A DNA stretch of 37,278 bases from a virus, in IMG/VR virus record IMGVR_UViG_3300046460_000419, positions 1-37,278 of that record. One strand, written 5' to 3'. Below the pieces are notes generated by a model. That model was not told the origin of the DNA and did no database searches. It was given only the letters and a program-made list of their open reading frames with translations. The translations under genes and the position numbers were made by a program. This document shows positions 1 to 6,286 of the stretch, in pieces; position 1 is the first letter of the stretch, and each line of letters starts with the position of its first letter.

Positions 1-465
1 CTAGGGCGCGAGCAAGTCGGGATAGGCGTCGGAGAAAGCCCCTTTCGCCGCCAACCAGGCGCTGGCGGCAGGCAGATAGCCGCCCGAGGCCGGGGTGTAG
101 GCGTCGGCCGCCGGCTCATACGCATCCGCTGCGGCGGTGTAGTCGGCCACGGCGGCGGTGATGGTCGGACCCGGAACGGGTACGGCTGCGGCATAGAGGT
201 CGAGCGCGATCTGGGCCTTGGCCAGCAGCGTGTCGCCGGCCGTGACCAAGGTGTCGCCCGCGTCGATCGCTTCGCCGCCCAGGCCCAAGGCCGCGTCGGC
301 CGCCACGGCGGCGGTCAGCGCGGCTTCAAGCTTGGTGTCGATGATCGCACGGTCCACGGCCGAGACGATCCTGGCCTGGGGCACGCCCAGGCCGTGCAGT
401 TCGTTGAACAGGCTGGCGACCAGGTCGAGCCGCTTGGCGGCGATGGCGTCGGATATGGTGGTCAT
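1..465 (-). CDS. Alanine-rich hypothetical protein, last gene of leftward operon
   Basis: A 154-residue protein of no family I recognise. The N-terminal third (about residues 1-50) looks like an ordinary helical domain (ISDAIAAKRLDLVASLF). The rest is very rich in Ala, Asp and Tyr, with loosely repeated AADAYxPA-type units near residues 110-135, suggesting a helical or elongated region. No signal peptide or membrane span is evident. It starts 24 bases after the stop of the 490-684 gene and ends at base 1 of the window, so it closes the leftward operon. If the genome is circular it would converge directly with the last lysis gene. Its good codon bias on this strand and operon position support it as real; the function is unknown. 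Confidence 0.6.
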   Translation of the reverse strand: MTTISDAIAAKRLDLVASLFNELHGLGVPQARIVSAVDRAIIDTKLEAALTAAVAADAALGLGGEAIDAGDTLVTAGDTLLAKAQIALDLYAAAVPVPGPTITAAVADYTAAADAYEPAADAYTPASGGYLPAASAWLAAKGAFSDAYPDLLAP

Positions 466-489
466 GCGGCGATCTTTCTCGTTGGTCGC

Positions 490-684
490 CTAGCCAGCGT
501 GGTTACGGATCGCCTCGGCCATAAAGGCCTTGGCTTCGGTCTTGTTGCCTGAGAAGCGGTCATGACCCCACGGAAAGTACAGGGTCCATTCTTCCGGCCC
601 CGTGAGAACGGCTTCGGCTGGGCCGTCGGGCGTGGCGATCTGGAAACTGTCGGTTTTCATGGAGTGTTCTCCCGTGGGGCTCAT
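490..684 (-). CDS. Small hypothetical protein
   Basis: A 64-residue acidic protein beginning MSPTGEHSMKTD and containing EEWTLYFPWGHDRF near its middle; no family recognised. Two starts are plausible. ATG at 684 overlaps the upstream stop as ATGA and has AGGAG about eight bases ahead. The in-frame ATG at 660 (56 residues) has GGGAG at similar spacing. The longer in-frame extension up to 807 overlaps the upstream gene and has shadow-like composition, so I leave it out. It belongs to the translationally coupled leftward operon. Function unknown. Confidence 0.5.
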   Translation of the reverse strand: MSPTGEHSMKTDSFQIATPDGPAEAVLTGPEEWTLYFPWGHDRFSGNKTEAKAFMAEAIRNHAG

Positions 685-989
685 GCCTGCTGCTCCTGTG
701 GTCGAGGACCGCCGAACTGCACCGCTCGCCCGTTCACATGGGTGACGTGGCGGGCGCTGATGTCGTCGAGTGGTAGGGCGGGCACTTCGCGGAAATCCCA
801 CCACCATTTGATATGATCGCGGAGGCGTGGCGCCGCCACGATCCAGTTGCCGTCCCAGCCGGTGAAGCGGCGGATTTCTATCAGACCACCACAGCGCGTG
901 AAGCGAATGCGATCGCCGGGCTTGAGGGTGGCCTTCGCCTGGATCGTCGCCTTCAGTACATGATCGCGGTTGGCTTGGCTGACCGGCAT
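681..989 (-). CDS. Hypothetical protein with Trp-rich segment
   Basis: A 102-residue protein. The N-terminal half (ATLKPGDRIRFTRCGG) resembles a small beta-barrel or SH3-like fold; this is a visual impression only. The middle contains the aromatic run IKWWWDF near residue 60. No catalytic motif or membrane segment is seen. It starts by a TGATG overlap with the stop of the ASCH-DHH gene and ends in an ATGA overlap with the next gene, so it is translated as part of the leftward operon. Possibly a regulator or a small host-takeover protein; function unknown. Confidence 0.55.
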   Translation of the reverse strand: MPVSQANRDHVLKATIQAKATLKPGDRIRFTRCGGLIEIRRFTGWDGNWIVAAPRLRDHIKWWWDFREVPALPLDDISARHVTHVNGRAVQFGGPRPQEQQA

Positions 990-2488
990 CAGGCTATCCC
1001 TTCTGACCGCTGGGGCCAGGGACGGGAGGCGCGGCGAAGGCCTTTAAGCTCAGCCAGCAGCACCTCGACTATTTCGTGATCGTCCTCACCGACGCTGGGC
1101 GGGATGTCCGCGATGGTCTTGGCCACCCTGCCTGCGGCCTCGACCAGATCGCGGATGCTCTCAGGCGCGCCGTCCCCCTCCCAGCCCTGCGGCGCCGTGA
1201 ACCCGGCCGCGCCGGCGTGGCCGCCGCCGCCATAGGCCGCCGCGATCAGCGAGACGTCCTTGCCGTAGATCTCGCCGCGCGAGCGCAGGGAGAACTGCCG
1301 CCGGCCGTCGTCGCGGTCGTAGTAGGCGGCGGCGAAGGGGTTGCCCTCGGCCAGCTGGCCCGCGACTTCCGAACTCAGGATCTTAGGCGCGTTGGCGACC
1401 GGCACGCGGAACCCGCCGATGACCATCCAGCGCAGGGTCAGGTCGCAGATCTCGTCCACGTCCTTGCGTTCGCGCCGCAGGATCGCCTGGCCTTCGCGGG
1501 CGAGCCGATCGACGCCGCGCGGCGAGTTGAAGCGTTCGGCCAGATCGTCCCAGATCTCGAAGTCATGGTCATAGGACGAGATCGCCGCCGAGAAGGTGCG
1601 CGTGTCGTCCAGCGCGAACCGCCAAAGGTCGCGGTCCTGGACGACTTCGACCAGCTGGGGCGCGGACGTGTCGGGGTGGGCGAACTGCCACGCCATCATG
1701 GCCCCCGACCGGTTCATGTCGAACTCGGCGCGGATGTTGTCCAGGCCCGCGCCCGTGAACACCTCGAGCTCGGCCTGGGCCGACTTGTGGTGATCCAGGA
1801 TCGTGATGCTGGCGGCGTCGCGGCCCAGGGCCTCCAGGGCCGGGCGCTTGTACGAGAAGTCGACGATCAGGACATGCTCGCCGCTGGTTATCTGCGGGGC
1901 GGGGTCGCCGTATTGGCCGGCGACGAACAGGCAGTCGGGCCAGCGCTTCCACACCGCCCAGGCCGCCGTGAACCCGTCGGTGCAGTTGTCGTGGTAGATG
2001 CAGACGTCGGGCCGATAGGCGGGCAGGGTGGGCGCGGGCGCGGCGGTGGACCTGGTGGCGGCAAAGCCGATGACTTCGCGTTCGATGGTCTCGCCGGGCG
2101 CGCAGCCGCCCTTGAGCCCGTCCTGTTCCGCGTGCCACGCGACCATGGTGGCCCAGTCGGCGAACCCATCCTGGACGGCCAGCTTTTCGCGATGCTCTTC
2201 GGCCTGATAGGAGGCCTGCTCAGCCGCGGCGAACAGCCGGGCGATCTTGTCGCCGTCGCCGATCCACGTGGCCTCGGACACGCGGGTCAGGCCGCTCTCG
2301 TCGAAGGTGATCTTGGCGCGGAACACGCACTGGGCGGTGGCGAACACCGGGCCGGTGCGGCCATCGCGCAGCTGCAGGGTCTCGCCGACCCGGGCGTGGC
2401 GCTTCTTGCCGGTCTTGCGCAGGGTAAAGGGTTTGGCGCCCGACAGGATGTTGCCGTGGTGACGTTTTTCGCAGCTGTAGGCGACCAT
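989..2488 (-). CDS. ASCH domain fused to DHH/DHHA1 phosphoesterase
   Basis: A 499-residue protein with two recognisable modules. Residues about 1-140 look like an ASCH (PUA-like) RNA-binding or hydrolase domain: GNILSGAKPFTLRKTGKK, then a basic GETLQLRDG strand and a C-terminal DGFADWATMVAWHAEQ segment typical of phage ASCH proteins. Residues about 160-440 form a DHH-family phosphoesterase: HDNCTDGF with D167 and D171, the DHH signature ILDHHKSA at D232-H233-H234, and a DHHA1-like GGGGHAGAAGF near residue 424. DHH enzymes of the NrnA/NrnB type use metal ions to degrade short oligoribonucleotides or cyclic nucleotides. A cytoplasmic nuclease acting on small RNA or signal nucleotides is therefore likely, with ASCH giving RNA or modified-base specificity (inference). 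It lies in the leftward operon, four bases after the HTH-like gene. Confidence 0.8.
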   Translation of the reverse strand: MVAYSCEKRHHGNILSGAKPFTLRKTGKKRHARVGETLQLRDGRTGPVFATAQCVFRAKITFDESGLTRVSEATWIGDGDKIARLFAAAEQASYQAEEHREKLAVQDGFADWATMVAWHAEQDGLKGGCAPGETIEREVIGFAATRSTAAPAPTLPAYRPDVCIYHDNCTDGFTAAWAVWKRWPDCLFVAGQYGDPAPQITSGEHVLIVDFSYKRPALEALGRDAASITILDHHKSAQAELEVFTGAGLDNIRAEFDMNRSGAMMAWQFAHPDTSAPQLVEVVQDRDLWRFALDDTRTFSAAISSYDHDFEIWDDLAERFNSPRGVDRLAREGQAILRRERKDVDEICDLTLRWMVIGGFRVPVANAPKILSSEVAGQLAEGNPFAAAYYDRDDGRRQFSLRSRGEIYGKDVSLIAAAYGGGGHAGAAGFTAPQGWEGDGAPESIRDLVEAAGRVAKTIADIPPSVGEDDHEIVEVLLAELKGLRRASRPWPQRSEGIA

Positions 2489-2492
2489 GGGC

Positions 2493-2846
2493 TTAGGCCC
2501 TTCCTTGCATGAGGGTGACGAGTTCGGCGCGATCCCGCTTCAGACGCGGATCACGGGCGACGGTGGCCGGCGCGGACGGCGGCGGGGCGGTGTCGCCCAC
2601 CTGGTAGCGGCGGGGCGACAGCGCGCTTTCGCGTTCCAGCTTCCACTGGGCGATGGCCGAGGCGCGCCAGGCATAGGAGCCGCGCTTGACCCCTGGCGGG
2701 GGCATGCGGAACGGCATGGGGAAGCGCTGATAGGTGGCGCTGTCCGGATCGGCCATGTCACGCCAGGCCTTGCGGAAGGTTTCGTAGGCGTAGCCGGCCT
2801 CGGCGGCCGCGCGGCGTAGGTCCAGCGTGTCGGGTTCGCGGCTCAT
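2493..2846 (-). CDS. Small HTH-like DNA-binding protein
   Basis: A 117-residue protein starting MSREPDTLDLRRAAAEAGYAY. Residues about 8-65 resemble a winged-helix or AlpA/excisionase-like reader: a helix-turn-helix AAEAGYAYETFRKAWRDM, then PFRMPPPGVKRGSYAWRASAIAQW, the pattern by which such proteins read a key from a configuration line. The C-terminal part is basic and proline-rich and probably disordered. The start overlaps the preceding stop as ATGA. In this position it may regulate early genes or assist excision, but no integrase is present to pair with, so I only call it a probable DNA-binding protein. Confidence 0.55.
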   Translation of the reverse strand: MSREPDTLDLRRAAAEAGYAYETFRKAWRDMADPDSATYQRFPMPFRMPPPGVKRGSYAWRASAIAQWKLERESALSPRRYQVGDTAPPPSAPATVARDPRLKRDRAELVTLMQGRA

Positions 2847-2956
2847 GACGCGCGCTCCATGGCGACGCCGGCCAGCTTGAACAGGACGGCCCAGGCCGTG
2901 CAGTGCGCGGCCAGCTGGATGATGAGGCCCCAGCCCCGGCGCGAGATCCGGGGCAT
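2843..2956 (-). CDS. Tiny single-span membrane peptide
   Basis: A 37-residue peptide (MPRISRRGWGLIIQLAAHC...) with a basic N-terminus and one hydrophobic stretch at about residues 9-31, i.e. one likely inner-membrane span with the N-terminus inside. The ATG at 2956 shares its T with the upstream stop (TGATG), and its own TGA overlaps the next start (ATGA). Both overlaps argue that it is translated rather than a gap between two genes. Small hydrophobic peptides in early phage operons often act on host membrane processes or superinfection, but nothing here fixes a function. Confidence 0.5.
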   Translation of the reverse strand: MPRISRRGWGLIIQLAAHCTAWAVLFKLAGVAMERAS

Positions 2957-3318
2957 CACGCGGCCTCGCTGACGGCGGGGGCCATGCGCGCCCGAGCGGC
3001 CTTGATGGCTTCGGGCATCAGGGCTACGGCCGACATCGAGCCTTCGCCCTCGCTGAGCTGGGTGACACGCACGGCCATTTCGGTGAGCTGCAGCCAGTAG
3101 CGCACGCCCTCGACGGTCAACACGGGGTGGTCGAACCGCAGGTCGCCGCGCAGGAACGGCTCTGAGAACGAGCCGTCGGGCAGGAAGCGCACGGTCACCA
3201 CCAGCAGGGCGCCGGTCATGCGCGCGTGAACTAGGCCGCCCTCGGGCAGGGCTCCGGTGGCGACGGCCGATCGCCAGTTGGCCTGGAAGCTCTTGGCCAG
3301 GTCGTAGCGGGCCACCAT
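2956..3318 (-). CDS. Hypothetical protein
   Basis: A 120-residue protein of unknown family starting MVARYDLAKSFQANWRSAV. The middle has alternating hydrophobic residues (GALLVVTVRFL, VLTVEGVRYWL) suggesting a beta-sheet core, and the end is an Ala-rich helix (IKAARARMAPAV). The ATG at 3318 overlaps the upstream TGA as TGATG; a GTG one codon earlier is less likely. Second gene of the leftward operon. No catalytic or DNA-binding motif is visible. Confidence 0.55.
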   Translation of the reverse strand: MVARYDLAKSFQANWRSAVATGALPEGGLVHARMTGALLVVTVRFLPDGSFSEPFLRGDLRFDHPVLTVEGVRYWLQLTEMAVRVTQLSEGEGSMSAVALMPEAIKAARARMAPAVSEAA

Positions 3319-3473
3319 CACAGCACCGCCGAAATGATCGCGCCCGCCAGCAGCGCCGAGGCGATGACCAGGCCGACAAGCCAGCGCCAGGTCAGCGGCC
3401 GGCGGAACTCATTCTCGGCCGGGCTGAACGCCCCGGCCGGATCGACACCCTGTGAAGCTGTGTTGGAACGCAT
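3318..3473 (-). CDS. Small membrane protein, first gene of leftward operon
   Basis: A 51-residue protein starting MRSNTASQGVDPAGAF. It has a soluble N-terminal half ending in RRPLTWR, followed by one clear transmembrane helix at about residues 31-51 (WLVGLVIASALLAGAIISAV). The ATG at 3473 follows a strong ribosome site, GGGAGG, about six bases upstream. It is the first gene behind the leftward promoter at 3506-3535, so it should be strongly made when the repressor is absent. The stop overlaps the next start. Candidate roles (inference only) are superinfection exclusion or host membrane modulation. Confidence 0.6.
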   Translation of the reverse strand: MRSNTASQGVDPAGAFSPAENEFRRPLTWRWLVGLVIASALLAGAIISAVL

Positions 3474-3505
3474 ATCGCCCTCCCGTGGTTGAAATCACCG
3501 ACGGA

Positions 3506-3535
3506 ATGTAAGGGACGATTTGTCCTAATTGGCAA
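3506..3535 (-). promoter_or_regulatory. Leftward early promoter
   Basis: Read on the minus strand, TTGCCA (3530-3535) and TTACAT (3506-3511) form a sigma-70-like -35/-10 pair separated by 18 bases. The start of the leftward operon (ATG at 3473) lies 32 bases downstream of the -10. The spacer is filled by the inverted repeat described for the operator, which is the usual geometry for repression by occlusion. Confidence 0.6.
3512..3525. promoter_or_regulatory. Left operator, GGGAC-N5-GTCC
   Basis: An inverted repeat GGGAC GATTT GTCC sits exactly in the spacer between -35 and -10 of the leftward promoter, followed by TAATT. The pattern GNGAC-N5-GTC recurs at 4346-4358 and 4378-4391 on the other side of the repressor gene, and a single arm (AGGAC, 3565-3569) occurs nearby. 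The likely ligand is the repressor encoded at 3681-4295. Confidence 0.55.
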
Positions 3536-3680
3536 TGACATTGTGACGCATGGTCGCGCGAACTAGGACGATCGGCGGTGTGCGCGGTGTGATTTTGAGC
3601 TGTCAGGTGGGCGGCGGGCGAGCGCCAGCGACGCGCAAAGCTCCGCCCGCCCGAGAATTCAGGGATCGTTTAAGGTGAAG

Positions 3681-4295
3681 CTAGAGCTTGAAGGCGACGG
3701 CGTGGATGGCGCGGACGGTCGTTCCGAAATAACCAACGACCTTGCGGTCGTTGTATTGCTCGACGAAAACTTGGCCGCTGCTTTGGCCTTTGTAGGTTCG
3801 CACCATGGCGGTGCCGTCCGTGAACTCAATCAAGGCGTCGCGGCCATGCGCCGGCGGATAGTCGCGACGCACCACCAGGGTTTCGCCGGGAAAAATGCGC
3901 GGCTCCATAAGCGAGCCTGGTGGCCGGGCGACGAAGTACTCACCGGGGCCGAGGGCCAGGCCCATGGGCAGTTCCAGGGTGTCGATCGCCTGGCCGGGGG
4001 CAAAGTGGATGCGGTCTTCCTGATCACCGGCCACAGGGCGGGCGTAGACTTCGAGCCGTCGGCGATCGATCAGTGGCTGTGTGGGCGCTGGAGCTTGGCC
4101 GAGGAATTCGCGGATCGCGCGGGCCTGGGCTTCGGTGGGTTCGCCCCGGCCTCTGAGCTTCCGATACAGAAAGCTCGAATTCATGCCGAGGTGCCCGGCC
4201 AGCTGATAGGCCGCGCCGCGTCCACGCAGCGCGAGCTGTTCGCCGACGGTCTTCCAAGTGAGGGCTTCTTCCATGACGTCATTGAATGACGGCAT
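3681..4295 (-). CDS. CI/LexA-like phage repressor lacking S24 catalytic residues
   Basis: A 204-residue transcriptional repressor. Residues about 14-66 form an XRE-type helix-turn-helix (KTVGEQLALRG...AYQLAGHLGMNSSFLYRKL). Residues about 110-204 match the LexA/S24 dimerisation fold: GSLMEPRIFPGETLVV, DALIEFTDG, AMVRTYKG and a final VRAIHAVAF strand. In canonical S24 proteins the motif is GDSMEP and a Lys follows in the VVKRL strand. Here the aligned positions are L129 (GSLMEP) and R166, so the Ser/Lys dyad seems missing and RecA-stimulated self-cleavage is unlikely. An upstream extension to 4343 would need a TTG start; ATG at 4295 is better, though its ribosome site is weak. The gene lies between matching operators and divergent early operons, so it should maintain lysogeny. 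Confidence 0.8.
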   Translation of the reverse strand: MPSFNDVMEEALTWKTVGEQLALRGRGAAYQLAGHLGMNSSFLYRKLRGRGEPTEAQARAIREFLGQAPAPTQPLIDRRRLEVYARPVAGDQEDRIHFAPGQAIDTLELPMGLALGPGEYFVARPPGSLMEPRIFPGETLVVRRDYPPAHGRDALIEFTDGTAMVRTYKGQSSGQVFVEQYNDRKVVGYFGTTVRAIHAVAFKL

Positions 4296-4345
4296 CGGAG
4301 AAACTCGGGTATTGACCGAATAGGCCAAATCAGCAGACCCCAATA

Positions 4346-4358
4346 GGGACGGACCGTC
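4346..4358. promoter_or_regulatory. Right operator 1, GGGAC-N5-GTC
   Basis: GGGAC GGACC GTC, with the same arm sequence and five-base spacer as the left operator. It lies between the divergent repressor and Cro-like genes, where both the rightward promoter and the repressor's own promoter must be, so it could serve repression and autoregulation. I could not pick a convincing -35/-10 pair for the rightward operon. Confidence 0.4.
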
Positions 4359-4375
4359 ACAGACGAGAAGGCCCT

Positions 4376-4657
4376 ATGCGACAAATTGTCCTAAACGGCA
4401 AGGCCCAAGCTGCAGCTGAACGCGCTGGGCGCGCCATGACCCCAGTCGAGAAAGTGTTGAACACCTTCGGCGCCGCAAGAGCGGGCGCCTTGGTCGGCCT
4501 GACCACTGAGGCGGTCCGGAAATGGAACCGGTCACAGTCGACGGGTGGCGGCGGCGGGCTGATCCCGTCGCGGTATCAGGACATCTATCTGCAGGCGGCG
4601 CGCTCCGAGGGGTTGGCGCTTACGGCTGCGGACTTCATCGCGGCCCCCAAGCCGTGA
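4376..4657 (+). CDS. Cro/YdaS-like HTH regulator
   Basis: A 93-residue protein, first gene of the rightward operon. Residues about 21-60 contain a helix-turn-helix of the Cro/YdaS type (VEKVLNTFGAARAGALVGLTTEAVRKWNR), with a glycine-rich wing after it. Small proteins of this kind opposite a CI-like repressor normally act as the lytic switch by occupying the same operators. The ATG at 4376 has GAGAAGG upstream; an in-frame ATG at 4436 would give a 73-residue protein that keeps the whole HTH. If 4376 is used, one operator copy (4378-4391) lies inside codons 1-6, so binding would block elongation. The stop overlaps the next GTG start. Confidence 0.7.
   Translation: MRQIVLNGKAQAAAERAGRAMTPVEKVLNTFGAARAGALVGLTTEAVRKWNRSQSTGGGGGLIPSRYQDIYLQAARSEGLALTAADFIAAPKP
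4378..4391. promoter_or_regulatory. Right operator 2, GCGAC-N5-GTCC
   Basis: GCGAC AAATT GTCC followed by TAAAC. The stretch TTGTCCTAA is shared exactly with the left operator at 3520-3528, and the core GACAAATTGTC is a perfect palindrome. It lies at the very start of the Cro-like gene, 32 bases (centre to centre) from right operator 1. Confidence 0.5.
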
Positions 4658-5016
4658 GCCCGCGCGCCACCGCCGCCGACATCGACGCCTGGACGCACCT
4701 GGTGGTGCTGACAGAGGCGGCGGTGAAGCGCCCGGCCTCGTCGCCGGTGAACCTGGAGCGCGCCGCGTGGAAGGCGTTCAAGGCCTGCCTGCCCTGCGAG
4801 CCCTTCTCAGCCTCCAACCCCTACGTGGCGATGCTGAAAGAGGTGCAGGGCTATGTCGGCCTGCTGGCGGTCGATCGCACGCGCCACGCTGACCGGCTGT
4901 CGTCCGCGCTGGACGCGGCCATGGCGCACCATCGCCTTGGCTTGCCCGCGACGATCCCGCCGCCGCCCGAACCGGAGCTGCCCGCGCGGCCGTTCCGCGC
5001 CGACATCGACGGGTAG
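4654..5016 (+). CDS. Hypothetical early protein
   Basis: A 120-residue protein starting (GTG) MSPRATAADIDAWTHLVVL, largely helical by eye, with a Pro-rich stretch (IPPPPEPELPARPF) near the C-terminus. The start is chosen because GTGA overlaps the preceding stop. A longer in-frame extension from 4522 runs through the Cro-like gene and is unlikely. It has one CLPC pair but no zinc-binding set. Second gene of the early right operon; no function can be assigned. Confidence 0.55.
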   Translation: MSPRATAADIDAWTHLVVLTEAAVKRPASSPVNLERAAWKAFKACLPCEPFSASNPYVAMLKEVQGYVGLLAVDRTRHADRLSSALDAAMAHHRLGLPATIPPPPEPELPARPFRADIDG

Positions 5017-5021
5017 ACGTC

Positions 5022-5447
5022 ATGGGGCGGGGGCATGGACAAGGCGAACGGGTTCACGCGCGGCAGGCGCGCCAGCGCCAGTTGCGGGCGCGTGGCGCGT
5101 GGTTGATCGCGGCCGACCTGGCGTCGGGCATGACGGGCGCCGACGTGCGCACGGCGCTGAAGACGCGCGGCACGGTCGGCCGGGGCGCGGACGCCATGAC
5201 CGCCAGGGCGCGCAAGATCGCGCTCTATCTGGCGGTGACGGTGGCCAACTGCAGGGCGGCCGAGGTCGCGGCGGCGATCGGCATGGACCCGGCGACGGTG
5301 CGCCAGCATGTCGGCTGGGTGGCCGAGCGCATGGACGATGACCTGACCCTGACGCGGGAGGTCAACGAGCTTGAGGCGAAGATGATCGAGACCGCGACCC
5401 TGTTGTCGATGGCCGCGCTGTGTCTCGAGATACCGGAGGCGGCATGA
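5022..5447 (+). CDS. DnaA domain IV-like DNA-binding protein
   Basis: A 141-residue protein with a very basic N-terminus (residues 1-30, many Arg and Gln) and a C-terminal domain at about residues 60-108. The pattern there is ARKIALYLAVTVANCRAAEVAAAIGMDPATVRQHVGWV, which resembles domain IV of DnaA: a basic helix, a helix-turn-helix with the -ATV- recognition start, and a following helix. DnaA domain IV binds TTATCCACA-like boxes. Free-standing versions occur in some phages and prophages, where they may recruit or interfere with host initiation. It lies directly upstream of replication and methylation genes and ends in an ATGA overlap. Repeated TTATCC-core sites elsewhere in this genome are possible targets (inference). 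It could instead be a generic HTH protein. Confidence 0.55.
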   Translation: MGRGHGQGERVHARQARQRQLRARGAWLIAADLASGMTGADVRTALKTRGTVGRGADAMTARARKIALYLAVTVANCRAAEVAAAIGMDPATVRQHVGWVAERMDDDLTLTREVNELEAKMIETATLLSMAALCLEIPEAA

Positions 5448-6286
5448 ACGCGCCCTGGAGACCGGCCCTGCGCTACATGGGCGGCAAGTGGCGGCTTGCG
5501 CCTTGGATCATCGATCTGATGCCGCCCCATCGGACCTATGTCGAGCCCTTCGGCGGCGCGGCCAGCGTCCTGCTGCGCAAATCGACTTCGTACGCTGAGA
5601 TCTACAACGACCTCGACGGCGAGGTGGTCAACCTGTTCCGCGTGCTGCGTGACCGCGACATGGCGCTCGAGCTGGTTCGGCAATTGGATCTCACGCCCTG
5701 GGCGCGCGATGAATTCGAGGCGACCTATGTGGTCGCGCCGGATCCAATCGAGAATGCGCGGCTGCTGGTGGCGCGCTCGTTCATGGGCTTTGGCTCCACG
5801 GCGACGGCGTTGCGGCGAAAGACCGGTTTTCGGGCTGACAGCAATCGAAGTGGCAAGCACCCGGCGCAGGACTGGACGGGCATGCCGCCGGCGCTGTTGG
5901 CGATCAGCGATCGCCTGAAGGGCGTAGTGATCGAAAACCGGCCGGCGTTGGACGTCATGGCGCGGTTCGACGGCGAAGACACCCTGATCTATGCCGACCC
6001 GCCCTATGTGCATTCGACCCGTTCGGGCAAGCGGATCCACGGCGGGCTGGAGCACGCCTACAAGCACGAGCTGACCGACGATGACCACCTCGAGCTCCTG
6101 ACCTGGCTGGCCGGGTGCAAGAGCATGGTGATGCTGTCGGGCTATCCGCACCCGCTCTATGAAGAAGCCCTGCCGGGCTGGCGTCGGGTGGATGTGGCCG
6201 CCCTGGCCGACGGAGCGCGCAAGCGCACGGAAAGCTTGTGGATCAACCCTGCGGCCCAGGCCGCCACGGTGGGGTTGTTCTCATGA
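5444..6286 (+). CDS. Dam-family (D12) adenine-N6 DNA methyltransferase
   Basis: A 280-residue alpha-type adenine methylase. Motif X is YMGGKWRLAPWI (residues 11-22), the SAM-binding motif I is YVEPFGGAASVLL (about 32-44), and the catalytic motif IV is DPPY at D185-Y188. The length matches the D12 class (Dam, DpnM type), which usually methylates GATC or a related site. No restriction enzyme partner is present, so it is a solitary methylase, probably protecting phage DNA or timing replication and packaging. The start at 5444 overlaps the previous stop (ATGA) and follows GGAGG four bases upstream. An in-frame GTG at 5420 is rejected. The stop again overlaps the next gene. Confidence 0.88.
   Translation: MNAPWRPALRYMGGKWRLAPWIIDLMPPHRTYVEPFGGAASVLLRKSTSYAEIYNDLDGEVVNLFRVLRDRDMALELVRQLDLTPWARDEFEATYVVAPDPIENARLLVARSFMGFGSTATALRRKTGFRADSNRSGKHPAQDWTGMPPALLAISDRLKGVVIENRPALDVMARFDGEDTLIYADPPYVHSTRSGKRIHGGLEHAYKHELTDDDHLELLTWLAGCKSMVMLSGYPHPLYEEALPGWRRVDVAALADGARKRTESLWINPAAQAATVGLFS

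Noticed and set aside
1076-2512. 478-residue plus-strand reading frame opposite the ASCH-DHH gene
   Set aside because: It is the high-G+C mirror of a gene with clear catalytic motifs; its translation is biased to Gly, Ala, Arg and Asp with no recognisable domain.
3561-3573. AACTAGGACGATC as a fourth operator
   Set aside because: Only one arm matches the GGGAC-N5-GTCC pattern; kept as a half-site note rather than a feature.
3601-3660. Possible terminator stem (G+C-rich complementary arms) downstream of the repressor gene
   Set aside because: The arms pair only with gaps and there is no T tract on the relevant strand.
3675-4289. 204-residue plus-strand reading frame covering the repressor gene
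   Set aside because: The minus strand has a clear HTH plus LexA-fold protein; the plus frame is its antisense shadow.
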